Positions 16,516-23,618 of a stretch of DNA of 33,996 nt are shown piece by piece; the first letter of the stretch is position 1, and every line of letters begins with the position of its first letter. The DNA lies in the NCBI GenBank assembly GCA_945957405.1, contig CAMFLL010000038.1:1-33996 (forward strand), in the 5' to 3' direction. The notes under the pieces are model-generated. The model made no database searches, was not told where the DNA came from, and worked only from the letters and a program-made list of their open reading frames with translations. The position numbers were made by a program, and so were the translations under genes. Source of the stretch: an uncultured Mycolicibacterium sp. (GTDB lineage: Bacteria > Actinomycetota > Actinomycetes > Mycobacteriales > Mycobacteriaceae).

Positions 16516-16516
16516 C

Positions 16517-17923
16517 CTACGTGCGGCCCGCCGCGCGCAGGCGGGCTACGCGCCAGCCGCCGTAACACGCCAGCGCCATCAGGAAGTTCACGAAATACGC
16601 GAGATCCGCGCCGTGCCATGCCCTGGCCACCGCACCCTGGATCAGCGAGGTGTTCATGAACGGGATCGCCACGGCGTAGGCCACGACGAAGACGATGACA
16701 GCGGCGGCCGCATCCCGGCGATCGGTGTGCTCGAGCGCGGGGTCGACGGTGCGCCGACCACGCGCCCTGATCAACCAGTCGACACCGACGATCGCCACGA
16801 ACGCGGGGATCCAGTAGCCCACCAGCAACAGCACGTCGGTGAACCGCTGCGCGGTGTCACTGGCATGCAGCCACATGATCAGTGCGAACGCGAGCACCGT
16901 CACCACCACGGCCGAGAACGGGCGCCGCACCCGGACACCCATGGTCTGCAACGCCAGAGACCCGCTGTAGTCGTTCATCGCACTGGATCCCACCGATGCC
17001 AGCGCGATCGCCAGCAGCGCGACCATGCCCATCACACCGCCCGTCGCACCACCACCCATCACGTCCTGTACGCCGTGGGCGGTGTGGACCGCGAGCAGAT
17101 CGGCCCCGGCGATACCGATGGCCTGCACGAACACGTATGCCGAGACGATGCCGCCGAAACTGAACGCGAACACCTGCACCGGCGAGGAGTCGGCGGGCAG
17201 ATACCGGCTGAAGTCGGCGGCGTAGCTGGCCCACGAGATCGCCAGGCTCAGCGCGATTGTCACCTCGAGTACGAACGCGCCCACGAGGTCGGCGCCCGAT
17301 ACCGTCGCGGGCGTGATCACCTGGTGACCGGTGACCAGCTTGGCCGCCAGCACCACGAAGGTGACGAACAGCACGACGGTCAGGACGGCCTGAACGCGAT
17401 GGATCAGCTCGTAGCCGAAGAATCCCACCGCACCCTGCAGGGCGAGCACGATCAGCACTGCAGCCCAGAACGGGATTCCGAGCAGCAGGGACAGCGCCTC
17501 GCCGCCGAACAATCCGACCAGCCCGTCCCAGGCGATCGAGGACAACCACTGCAAGGCAGCAGGCAAAACCACCCCGGGCCCAAAAGCCATGCGCGCGTTC
17601 GGTAGTTGCGCGGCACCGGTGCGCGGGCCCCAGGTGCACAGGTATGCCACCGCCACCGAGCCGAGCACCGTGCCGATCACCATGGCGAGCAGCCCGAGCC
17701 AGAATCCCAGCCCGAGGGCGATCGCCAGGGTGCCGGTGAACACGCCGGTCATGGTGACCTGCGGCGCGAACCAGACCGTGAACATGCGGCCCGGCCTGCC
17801 GTACCGCTGGTCTTGGGCCACCGGTGCGATGCCATGCGTTTCCACCGACAGGTCACCGGCGCCGCGCGGACGGTGGCCGGTGAACACATCCGTGGTCAAC
17901 GGGCTCGCCCCGTCACTGTTCAT
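16517..17923 (-). CDS. NCS1-family permease (purine/cytosine permease type)
   Basis: This 468-residue integral membrane protein has about 12 hydrophobic helices. The N-terminal VETHGIAPVAQDQRYGRPGRMFTVWFAPQ shape (27-55; key VETHGI and WFAPQ) and the following GTVLG and GPRTGAAQL segments are hallmarks of Fcy/CodB-like NCS1 transporters, which import nucleobases, allantoin, hydantoins or related rings with Na+ or H+. The stop is one base before the FGGY kinase start, so the two are co-translated. That partnership is unexpected for a nucleobase carrier. It is divergent from the MFS exporter across 82 bp. Family is clear; substrate is unknown. Confidence 0.85.
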   Translation of the reverse strand: MNSDGASPLTTDVFTGHRPRGAGDLSVETHGIAPVAQDQRYGRPGRMFTVWFAPQVTMTGVFTGTLAIALGLGFWLGLLAMVIGTVLGSVAVAYLCTWGPRTGAAQLPNARMAFGPGVVLPAALQWLSSIAWDGLVGLFGGEALSLLLGIPFWAAVLIVLALQGAVGFFGYELIHRVQAVLTVVLFVTFVVLAAKLVTGHQVITPATVSGADLVGAFVLEVTIALSLAISWASYAADFSRYLPADSSPVQVFAFSFGGIVSAYVFVQAIGIAGADLLAVHTAHGVQDVMGGGATGGVMGMVALLAIALASVGSSAMNDYSGSLALQTMGVRVRRPFSAVVVTVLAFALIMWLHASDTAQRFTDVLLLVGYWIPAFVAIVGVDWLIRARGRRTVDPALEHTDRRDAAAAVIVFVVAYAVAIPFMNTSLIQGAVARAWHGADLAYFVNFLMALACYGGWRVARLRAAGRT

Positions 17924-17972
17924 GTGCCCATTCGATCACGTCCGGCTGGCGCGACGAGCGGAGCCTCGTTGA

Positions 17973-17988
17973 TACCGAAACTTCGATA
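17973..17988. promoter_or_regulatory. Imperfect palindrome in the NCS1/MFS divergent region
   Basis: TACCGAA-AC-TTCGATA has 7-bp arms with a single mismatch. It sits just upstream of the MFS -10 element, where a repressor would block RNA polymerase. No local TetR or MarR gene is present, so the binding protein is unknown. Confidence 0.35.
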
Positions 17989-17993
17989 GCCGA

Positions 17994-17999
17994 CATAAT
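17994..17999 (+). promoter_or_regulatory. Candidate -10 element for leaderless MFS gene
   Basis: CATAAT ends 7 nt before the ATG at 18006, so the mRNA would begin at the start codon. No ribosome site precedes the ATG. TTGATA lies 19 nt upstream of the -10 element, a longer than ideal spacing. Confidence 0.4.
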
Positions 18000-18005
18000 C
18001 GTTTC

Positions 18006-19457
18006 ATGGCCACGACCGGCGAACGCGCCTCCACCGGCGTCCTGGTCGCCGCACTGAGCGTCGTGGCACTGACCGTCGCGCTGCTGCAGACCGCCGTCGT
18101 TCCCGTTCTGGGCATCATCGCCGAACAGCTGCACGCCTCGACGGTCGCGGTCAGCTGGGCCGTGACCGCCAACCTGCTCGCCGCTGCGTCGTCGACACCC
18201 CTGATCGGCCGCTTCGCCGATCTGCACAACAAGAAGCACGTGCTACTGGTCGTGCTGGCGGTGGTGCTCGCCGGATCGGTGCTGGCCGCCACCACGTCGT
18301 CGCTGCCGCTGCTGATCCTGGCCCGCGTGATGCAGGGTGTCTCGTTCTCGCTGTACCCGATCTGCGTGGCCATCCTGCGCGACGAACTTCCGGACCAGGA
18401 TGTGGTGCGCGCGCTGGCGGTGTTGTCCGGCACCCTCGGGTTCGGCGGTGGTGTCGGCCTGGTGGTGACCGGGCTGCTGATGGACGGCGACGCCGGATAT
18501 CACCGCGTGTTCTGGCTGACCACGGCCTTCACCGTGGTGGTGATCATGGTGACACTGCTGGTGGTCCCGTCGCGGCGGCGCCACGGTGTCGAGGGCACGA
18601 TCGACTGGCTGGGGGCGATAGGCCTCGCGGCCGGACTGACCGCCGCGCTGCTCGCCATCACGCAGGGCAATGTGTGGGGCTGGGCGTCTCCGAAAACCTT
18701 GGTGTGTGCGGTCGCCGGTGTCATCGTCTTGACCGGATGGTGGTTCTGGGAGCGGCACCGCCGCCATCCCCTGGTGTCGACCCGCATGCTGACCCGCCGG
18801 GCGATGCTGCTGACCAACCTCGCGACGGTGTTCGTGGGCACCGGGCTGTACTTCGGGTTCCTCGGGCTCACGCAGTTCGTCCAGATGCCCCGTGAGATCA
18901 CCGGATACGGCTTTTCGGCCAGCGTGCTGCATGCCAGCCTGGTGTTCCTGTTGCCGGGTGCGCTGACCGGATTCGTGACCGCCACCGCCAGCGGTCGCTT
19001 CATCGACCGCTTCGGCGCCCGGCCCGTGTTGGTGACGGGCGCCCTCACCGGCATCATCGGGTTCCTGGCGTTGGCATTCGCCCATTCGGCGCCCTGGCAG
19101 GTGATCGTCGCCGGGATCTGGACCAACGCCTACATCAGCCTGGCCTACGGTGCGCTGCCGGCGTTGGTGGTCAGCGAGGCCGAGGCCGGCGAGACCGGGG
19201 TGGCCACCGGTGTCAACGCGATCGCACGGACGGTGGGCAGTGCCATCGCCGCGGCCGTGGTGGCGGTGCTGCTGGGGCATCCCTCCTCGGCCACCGGCCT
19301 GCCGTCCGAGGGCGCGTTCGTCGTGATCTTCGCCGCCGGGGCGGCCACGGCGGCGCTTGCGACCGTGCTGATCGCATTGTCAGGTGGGCGCCGCCGCCGA
19401 TCCGAATCGGCCGAGGGCACCGTCGAATCCCGTGCGATGAACCACGAGTGGGGCTGA
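18006..19457 (+). CDS. MFS drug-type exporter, DHA2 (14-helix) class
   Basis: This 483-residue protein has about 14 predicted helices. GRFADLHNKKHVLL (about 63-76) is the MFS loop 2-3 motif A, and LARVMQGVSFSLYP (about 105-118) resembles motif B. SGTLGFGGGVGLVVTGLL corresponds to antiporter motif C in helix 5. DHA2 proteins export drugs, dyes or metabolites in exchange for protons. The tail (about 460-483) is charged and cytoplasmic. The gene converges with the thioesterase gene across 27 bp. The transported compound cannot be read from the sequence. Confidence 0.85.
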   Translation: MATTGERASTGVLVAALSVVALTVALLQTAVVPVLGIIAEQLHASTVAVSWAVTANLLAAASSTPLIGRFADLHNKKHVLLVVLAVVLAGSVLAATTSSLPLLILARVMQGVSFSLYPICVAILRDELPDQDVVRALAVLSGTLGFGGGVGLVVTGLLMDGDAGYHRVFWLTTAFTVVVIMVTLLVVPSRRRHGVEGTIDWLGAIGLAAGLTAALLAITQGNVWGWASPKTLVCAVAGVIVLTGWWFWERHRRHPLVSTRMLTRRAMLLTNLATVFVGTGLYFGFLGLTQFVQMPREITGYGFSASVLHASLVFLLPGALTGFVTATASGRFIDRFGARPVLVTGALTGIIGFLALAFAHSAPWQVIVAGIWTNAYISLAYGALPALVVSEAEAGETGVATGVNAIARTVGSAIAAAVVAVLLGHPSSATGLPSEGAFVVIFAAGAATAALATVLIALSGGRRRRSESAEGTVESRAMNHEWG

Positions 19458-19484
19458 GCTGATCCACCGGCACCGTGCGGCGCG

Positions 19485-20303
19485 CTATATCCGCATGCCC
19501 TTGAACGTCTCGGCACCGAAGTCGATCTGCGCGGCCGGGTTGGCGACCGCGGTCACCATGCCGGTGCCGAACGGCCCGATGTTGTCGAACAGTGTCGCCG
19601 ATCCGACGGCGACACCGTCTGCGGCCCAATGTGAATCGGCCTGGACGCCGATCCATCCGTCGACCGGCAGCCGAGCCAGTCCCACGGTCAGATCGCCGTT
19701 GATGTAACCGATGCCCGAGCTGCCGAGGTGCGTCGTCAGGCTCGTCGACTCGGCCAGCATCGCGGCGCGCACGAACGGTGTGTTTGGCTCGCCCGCCACC
19801 ACCTCGATGCCACTATCGAGAAACCTTGTCCGGGAAGCATTCTGGTGATCGCTGACCTTCCTGGTCCAACCCCGCTCGTCACTGCCGGTGTAGGGGGTGG
19901 TCGATTCCTCGTCGTGATCGAATCCGTCCGGAAACTCGAAATGTGTCTGCGCCGTCCACTGTTCACCAGGGGGCGCGGACGAGCGCCGATAGAACACGAT
20001 GACGGCGTGCGCGACCGTCACGCCGTTCTGGCTGACCTCGCACTCGGCGTTGCGCACCCGCCGGCCGTCGCGGAGCAGGCGGGTGGTCACCGTGGTGTGC
20101 ACCCCCCGCGCGGCCTTGAAGAGGTCCACCGTCAGCCGGGCCGGCATGAAATCCCCGGATCCGTGGGCACTCTCCAGCGCGCGCGCCGCCAGCCCCACGA
20201 CGGCAGGCCCGTTGAGATGGTCCTCGCCCCAGTGGCTCTGCGCGAACGGCGACGGCAGGTAGCCGCCGTCAAGGGCGGTGAAATGTGCAGGGCGCGGGGT
20301 CAT
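19485..20303 (-). CDS. Double-hotdog acyl-CoA thioesterase-like protein
   Basis: This 272-residue protein resembles the TesB-like 4HBT_3 thioesterases frequent in mycobacteria. The first hotdog covers about 20-115: HLNGPAVVGLAARALE forms the central helix and PARLTVDLFKAARG the following strand. The second covers about 150-270, with IGVQADSHWAADGVAVGSATLFD. Enzymes of this fold hydrolyse acyl-CoA, but the substrate cannot be deduced. GAGGA eight bases before the ATG supports the start. It follows the EamA gene on the same strand after 52 nt, so it may be the last gene of the oxidoreductase operon or have its own promoter. Confidence 0.72.
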   Translation of the reverse strand: MTPRPAHFTALDGGYLPSPFAQSHWGEDHLNGPAVVGLAARALESAHGSGDFMPARLTVDLFKAARGVHTTVTTRLLRDGRRVRNAECEVSQNGVTVAHAVIVFYRRSSAPPGEQWTAQTHFEFPDGFDHDEESTTPYTGSDERGWTRKVSDHQNASRTRFLDSGIEVVAGEPNTPFVRAAMLAESTSLTTHLGSSGIGYINGDLTVGLARLPVDGWIGVQADSHWAADGVAVGSATLFDNIGPFGTGMVTAVANPAAQIDFGAETFKGMRI

Positions 20304-20355
20304 CTGCGCATCCTCGCACAGCCACTACCGCACCCTCCTGCCGGAGGCGGCTGGG

Positions 20356-21237
20356 TCAGCAGTTGACTTCGGCGGGTACCGGTTCGGCGATCCTGGCACC
20401 CGAGCGCGCGGCACCGATCCCGGCCGCCACGACGAAGCCCAGCCCGATCACCGCAAGATGGCTCGGCACCTGGTGCAGGATCACCAGTCCGATGATCATC
20501 GCGAAGGCCGGTTCGAGGCTCATCAGCGTCCCGAATGACGATGTGTTCAGCCTGCGCAGGGCGAGGAATTCCAGGGTGAACGGGATGACCGGTAGCAGGA
20601 TGGCCAAACCCACGCCGATGAGCAGGAATTCAGGTGTCATGCGGTCGAATGCGGCCGGCCCGACCGTGATGGTCGCGACGATCCCGGCGACCGGCATCGA
20701 GACCGCCAGACCGTTGATACCCGTCACCGCGTCACCGACCCGCTGCGTCAGCAGGATGTACGCCGCCCAGCAGACAGCCGCCCCCAGCGCGAGCAGCACT
20801 CCGATCGTGTCGACGGTGCCGCTCCACGGTTCGGTCAGCAGCAGGATGCCGACGGCCGCCAGCGCGGGCCACAGCACGCGGCGTCCCGCACCGGCGGTGG
20901 CAACCGCGACGCCAAGCGGGCCGAGGAATTCGATCGCGCTGGCGACGCCGAGCGGGATGCGACTCAGCGATGCCATGAACATCACCGTGACCATCGCGGT
21001 CACCACGCCGAGGAGAACCGACGTGGCGAAGGTCTTGCGGGTGAATGCCGACGGTTTGGGGCGGACGAGGATGAGCAGGATCACGCCGGCCCAGGCCAGC
21101 CGCAGCCAGGCCGCACCCGCCGCACCGATGTCGTCGAACAACGACACCGCGACGGCCAGACCGATCTGGACGCACAGCATCGATCCCATCGCCATCAGCG
21201 CCCCGACGCGAGCGGTGTTGTTGTTCATGGCTGCCAT
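20356..21237 (-). CDS. EamA/DMT-family transporter (RhtA-like)
   Basis: This 293-residue membrane protein has ten predicted helices in two EamA repeats (about 10-135 and 150-280). The sequences AAWLRLAWAGVILLIL, IEFLGPLGVA and LEFLALRRLNTSSFGTLMSLEPAFA (key FLALRRLNTSSFGTLMS) match the RhtA type, which exports threonine, homoserine or other small metabolites. A second ATG three codons in (21228) is also possible. It lies 76 nt downstream of the tautomerase gene, and a hairpin-forming repeat occupies that gap. Export of a pathway intermediate or analogue is inference. Confidence 0.82.
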   Translation of the reverse strand: MAAMNNNTARVGALMAMGSMLCVQIGLAVAVSLFDDIGAAGAAWLRLAWAGVILLILVRPKPSAFTRKTFATSVLLGVVTAMVTVMFMASLSRIPLGVASAIEFLGPLGVAVATAGAGRRVLWPALAAVGILLLTEPWSGTVDTIGVLLALGAAVCWAAYILLTQRVGDAVTGINGLAVSMPVAGIVATITVGPAAFDRMTPEFLLIGVGLAILLPVIPFTLEFLALRRLNTSSFGTLMSLEPAFAMIIGLVILHQVPSHLAVIGLGFVVAAGIGAARSGARIAEPVPAEVNC

Positions 21238-21258
21238 TGAACGGGACCAAAACCATTC

Positions 21259-21283
21259 ATGTCCACTTGATAATGATGGACAT
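21259..21283. promoter_or_regulatory. Inverted repeat upstream of the EamA gene
   Basis: ATGTCCA (21259-21265) and TGGACAT (21277-21283) are perfect 7-bp arms separated by an AT-rich 11-nt spacer, in a low-GC patch. It could be an operator for a dimeric repressor or an mRNA hairpin between the tautomerase and EamA genes. Confidence 0.4.
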
Positions 21284-21313
21284 ACCGTTCATGATCTGCG
21301 AACAATCAGGGTC

Positions 21314-21706
21314 TCAGAGATGCCCTTCGACGAACTGCGCCGCACCGTTGCCGAACGACCAGTCTTCACGGCTGTTTGCGACCACCGAGACGATGAGGTC
21401 CGAGGGGCGTAGCCCGGTATCGGCTTCGAGACGTTGCGCGAGTGCTCGGTACGCCGCCTGTTTGTGGTGCACCGTGCGCCCCTGCTGGAAGATCTGGACG
21501 ATGACGATGTCATCGGTGCGCTCGAAACCCAGACCGGTGTCTTCGGCGATGATCTGGCCCTGCCGATGTTCGGTGATGAGTTGGTATCGATCGCGGGGCG
21601 GCGCCGCGAAGTGCTCCAGCATGACGGCCTGGACCGCGTCGGCGAGTTCTCTGAGTTGTGTTGCACTGCGGCGTGATTCGATCACGTGGATATGCACGAG
21701 CGGCAT
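21314..21706 (-). CDS. Tautomerase-superfamily protein resembling malonate semialdehyde decarboxylase
   Basis: This 130-residue protein begins Met-Pro-Leu, so processing leaves the N-terminal proline that serves as catalytic base or acid in the superfamily. RDRYQLITEHRQG (about 37-49 after Met removal), EDTGLGFER and VVANSREDWSFGNG match the MSAD/Tautomerase_2 group as I remember it. D38 aligns with the catalytic Asp37 of MSAD. Of the two active-site arginines of MSAD, only the second seems kept (QQGRT); the first is Gln. The reaction may therefore be decarboxylation, hydration or another tautomerase-type step. It sits 19 nt after the cupin gene in the operon. Confidence 0.78.
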   Translation of the reverse strand: MPLVHIHVIESRRSATQLRELADAVQAVMLEHFAAPPRDRYQLITEHRQGQIIAEDTGLGFERTDDIVIVQIFQQGRTVHHKQAAYRALAQRLEADTGLRPSDLIVSVVANSREDWSFGNGAAQFVEGHL

Positions 21707-21725
21707 GGCGCTCCCCTTTCCCGGC

Positions 21726-22073
21726 TCAGAAGATGCTGTAGGCCTTGCGGACCGTTTCGATCACGTCCCAGCGACCGCTCCAGCCGGGCGGCAGTGTCAC
21801 GAAATCGCCCGCGGTGATCTCGACGACCCGACCGGTCGCCTCATCGGTCAGACGTGCGCGGCCCGCGATGATGTAGCAGGTCTCGGTGTCGGGCCGGTCG
21901 ACGACGGGCCAGCCGCCCGGTTCGCACTCCCAGATACCGACCTGGGCGGCGGTCCCCGACTCGACCGGCAGCGTCCGCAGTTGCGGATCGCCGCTGTCGG
22001 CACCGGGGCGCTGCCCGGCCGGTGTGAGGTCTCCGGTGACGACGTCGCCGGGTAGGTGAACGAGTGTGGGCAT
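21726..22073 (-). CDS. Small single-domain cupin (Cupin_3 type)
   Basis: This 115-residue protein has a single cupin barrel: WECEPGGWPVVDRP forms motif 1, ETCYIIAGRARLTDE the central hairpin and ITAGDFVTLPPGWSGRWDV motif 2. The HxH metal pair of classical cupins is missing, as is common in the Cupin_3 family, so it may bind a ligand without metal. Such genes often accompany amine or amino-acid oxidoreductases, but their reaction is not established. The gene is 18 nt after the FAD oxidoreductase stop and 19 nt before the tautomerase, which implies co-transcription. Confidence 0.82.
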   Translation of the reverse strand: MPTLVHLPGDVVTGDLTPAGQRPGADSGDPQLRTLPVESGTAAQVGIWECEPGGWPVVDRPDTETCYIIAGRARLTDEATGRVVEITAGDFVTLPPGWSGRWDVIETVRKAYSIF

Positions 22074-22091
22074 GGTTCCTCCTGTGAGATA

Positions 22092-23495
22092 TCAGTGTGC
22101 GCCGGTGAGTTTTTCGAGCAGAGCCGACACCTTCGACGGCTTACCGGTCATCCGTTCCTCGATGTCGGCGGCGGTGGCCGCCCGAAGGCCCGCGTTGACC
22201 CCGGCCCACCGGAACGGCTCGACCTCCCACTTCGGGGAGCGGTGATTGACCACCGGCAGGGCGTCGAGGTCGTCATGTCGGTCGAGCAGCAGGTTGCGCA
22301 GGATCCGGCCGGCCAGGTTGCTTGTCGCGACACCGTCGCCGACGTAGGGCCCGGCCCAGGCCAGTCTGGTGGCCGGGTCGTAGCCGACCGACGGGAACCA
22401 GTCCCGCGGCACCCCCAACGGGCCGCCCCAACGATGCGTGATCGGGATATCGCGAAGCCCTGGGAACATCTCGTGCATGGTCGCGACGATCTGGCCGTGG
22501 ATCTTGGTGTCGACGTCATAGCGGGCGTCGACCTTCGAACCGAAGTGGTACGGCGCGCCGCGGCCGCCGAACACCAGTCGGCCGTCGGCGGTCGGATGGG
22601 CGTAGATCCGGAGATTGCGCATGTCGTTGAACGCCGTGCGGCCGGTCAGGCCCAACGACTCGCGAAGCGGTGCCGGGATCGGCGCGGTGGCCACCACCAG
22701 TGAATAGAGCGGCGCGACATCGCGCCGGTGTGCCGCGAAGGCGGGGGTGAACGCTTCCGTGGCTCGGACCACCACCGAGGCGGTCACGGTGCCGAGCGGG
22801 GTTCTGACCACGCCGTTGTCGATCGACTCGGCGGCAGTCGATTCGAATATCACCGCCCCGAGCGACTCCACCGCGGCGGCCAGCCCACGGACCAGACGGT
22901 CGGGCTGCAGCAGCGCGCAGTGCTCGGTGTAGATCCCGCCGAGTACGTTGGTCGCGCCGACACGCTCGACCGCCTCCCCCGCGGTGAGCAGGCGCCACTG
23001 TCCGGCGGTGCCGAACTCCTCGGCGCCGGCCACCGTGGCGCGGGCCCGGGCCAGCTGCGCCGGGTTGCGGGCCAGCGACAGGAAACCTTCCCTCGCGTAA
23101 TCGCAGTCGATGGCTTGATCGGCGACGACGGTGCCGATCTCGGCGACCGTGTCGTTCATCGCCGCCTGCAGACGCAGCGCGGCAGCGTGGTCGTAGAGTT
23201 TGGCGACCTGGGCGAGCGACACCGGGAAGATCGATGACGCCCATCCCCCGTTGCGGCCCGACGCCCCGAATCCGGCCTGCTCCCGCTCGATCAGGACGAC
23301 GTTGAGGGACGGGCTGGCCTGCAACAGGTAATAGGCCGTCCACAGTCCGGTGAAACCGGCGCCCACGATCGCGACGTCGGCGGTGATGTCACGATCGAGC
23401 GCCGGACGATATTCGCTGTGGTCGCGATCCTCGCGCCACAACGGCGTCGCTGAACCGAGGTGCGAATACCTGAGGTCGACGTCCCTGGCCACCAT
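22092..23495 (-). CDS. FAD-dependent amine/amino-acid oxidoreductase, DAO family (PuuB-like)
   Basis: This 467-residue flavoprotein is the first gene of its operon. The ADP-binding fold VAIVGAGFTGLWTAYYL has GAGFTG at 45-50, E70 ends the second strand (VVLIER), and RNGGW at 81-85 is the conserved FAD-contact of DAO-type enzymes. The C-terminal GPYVGDGVATSNLAGRIL is the usual second FAD contact. The closest type by motif is gamma-glutamylputrescine oxidase and related amine oxidases; the exact substrate is unknown. AGGAAGG seven bases before ATG 23495 fixes the start, though the frame is open much further upstream. Its divergent partner is the PucR regulator. Nearby permeases for amino acids and polyamines fit nitrogen-compound catabolism. 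Confidence 0.85.
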   Translation of the reverse strand: MVARDVDLRYSHLGSATPLWREDRDHSEYRPALDRDITADVAIVGAGFTGLWTAYYLLQASPSLNVVLIEREQAGFGASGRNGGWASSIFPVSLAQVAKLYDHAAALRLQAAMNDTVAEIGTVVADQAIDCDYAREGFLSLARNPAQLARARATVAGAEEFGTAGQWRLLTAGEAVERVGATNVLGGIYTEHCALLQPDRLVRGLAAAVESLGAVIFESTAAESIDNGVVRTPLGTVTASVVVRATEAFTPAFAAHRRDVAPLYSLVVATAPIPAPLRESLGLTGRTAFNDMRNLRIYAHPTADGRLVFGGRGAPYHFGSKVDARYDVDTKIHGQIVATMHEMFPGLRDIPITHRWGGPLGVPRDWFPSVGYDPATRLAWAGPYVGDGVATSNLAGRILRNLLLDRHDDLDALPVVNHRSPKWEVEPFRWAGVNAGLRAATAADIEERMTGKPSKVSALLEKLTGAH

Positions 23496-23535
23496 CTGAC
23501 TGCCTTCCTGCCGTGCGTGTTCTCCGGACAAGTCT

Positions 23536-23550
23536 GTGCGCCGGGCGCAC
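23536..23550. promoter_or_regulatory. Perfect palindrome between FAD oxidoreductase and PucR genes
   Basis: GTGCGCC-G-GGCGCAC is a perfect palindrome with 7-bp arms about a single centre base. It lies 41-55 bp before the oxidoreductase start and 69-83 bp before the PucR start, where an operator for the divergent PucR protein would be expected. A second small repeat, CTTCT-GTATG-AGAAG (23596-23610), overlaps the pucR ribosome site. Confidence 0.4.
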
Positions 23551-23618
23551 CGTCCGACATCCGCCTTCGCGACAGCATTCCCGCGTTGCGCTGTACTTCT
23601 GTATGAGAAGGTGGTGAC

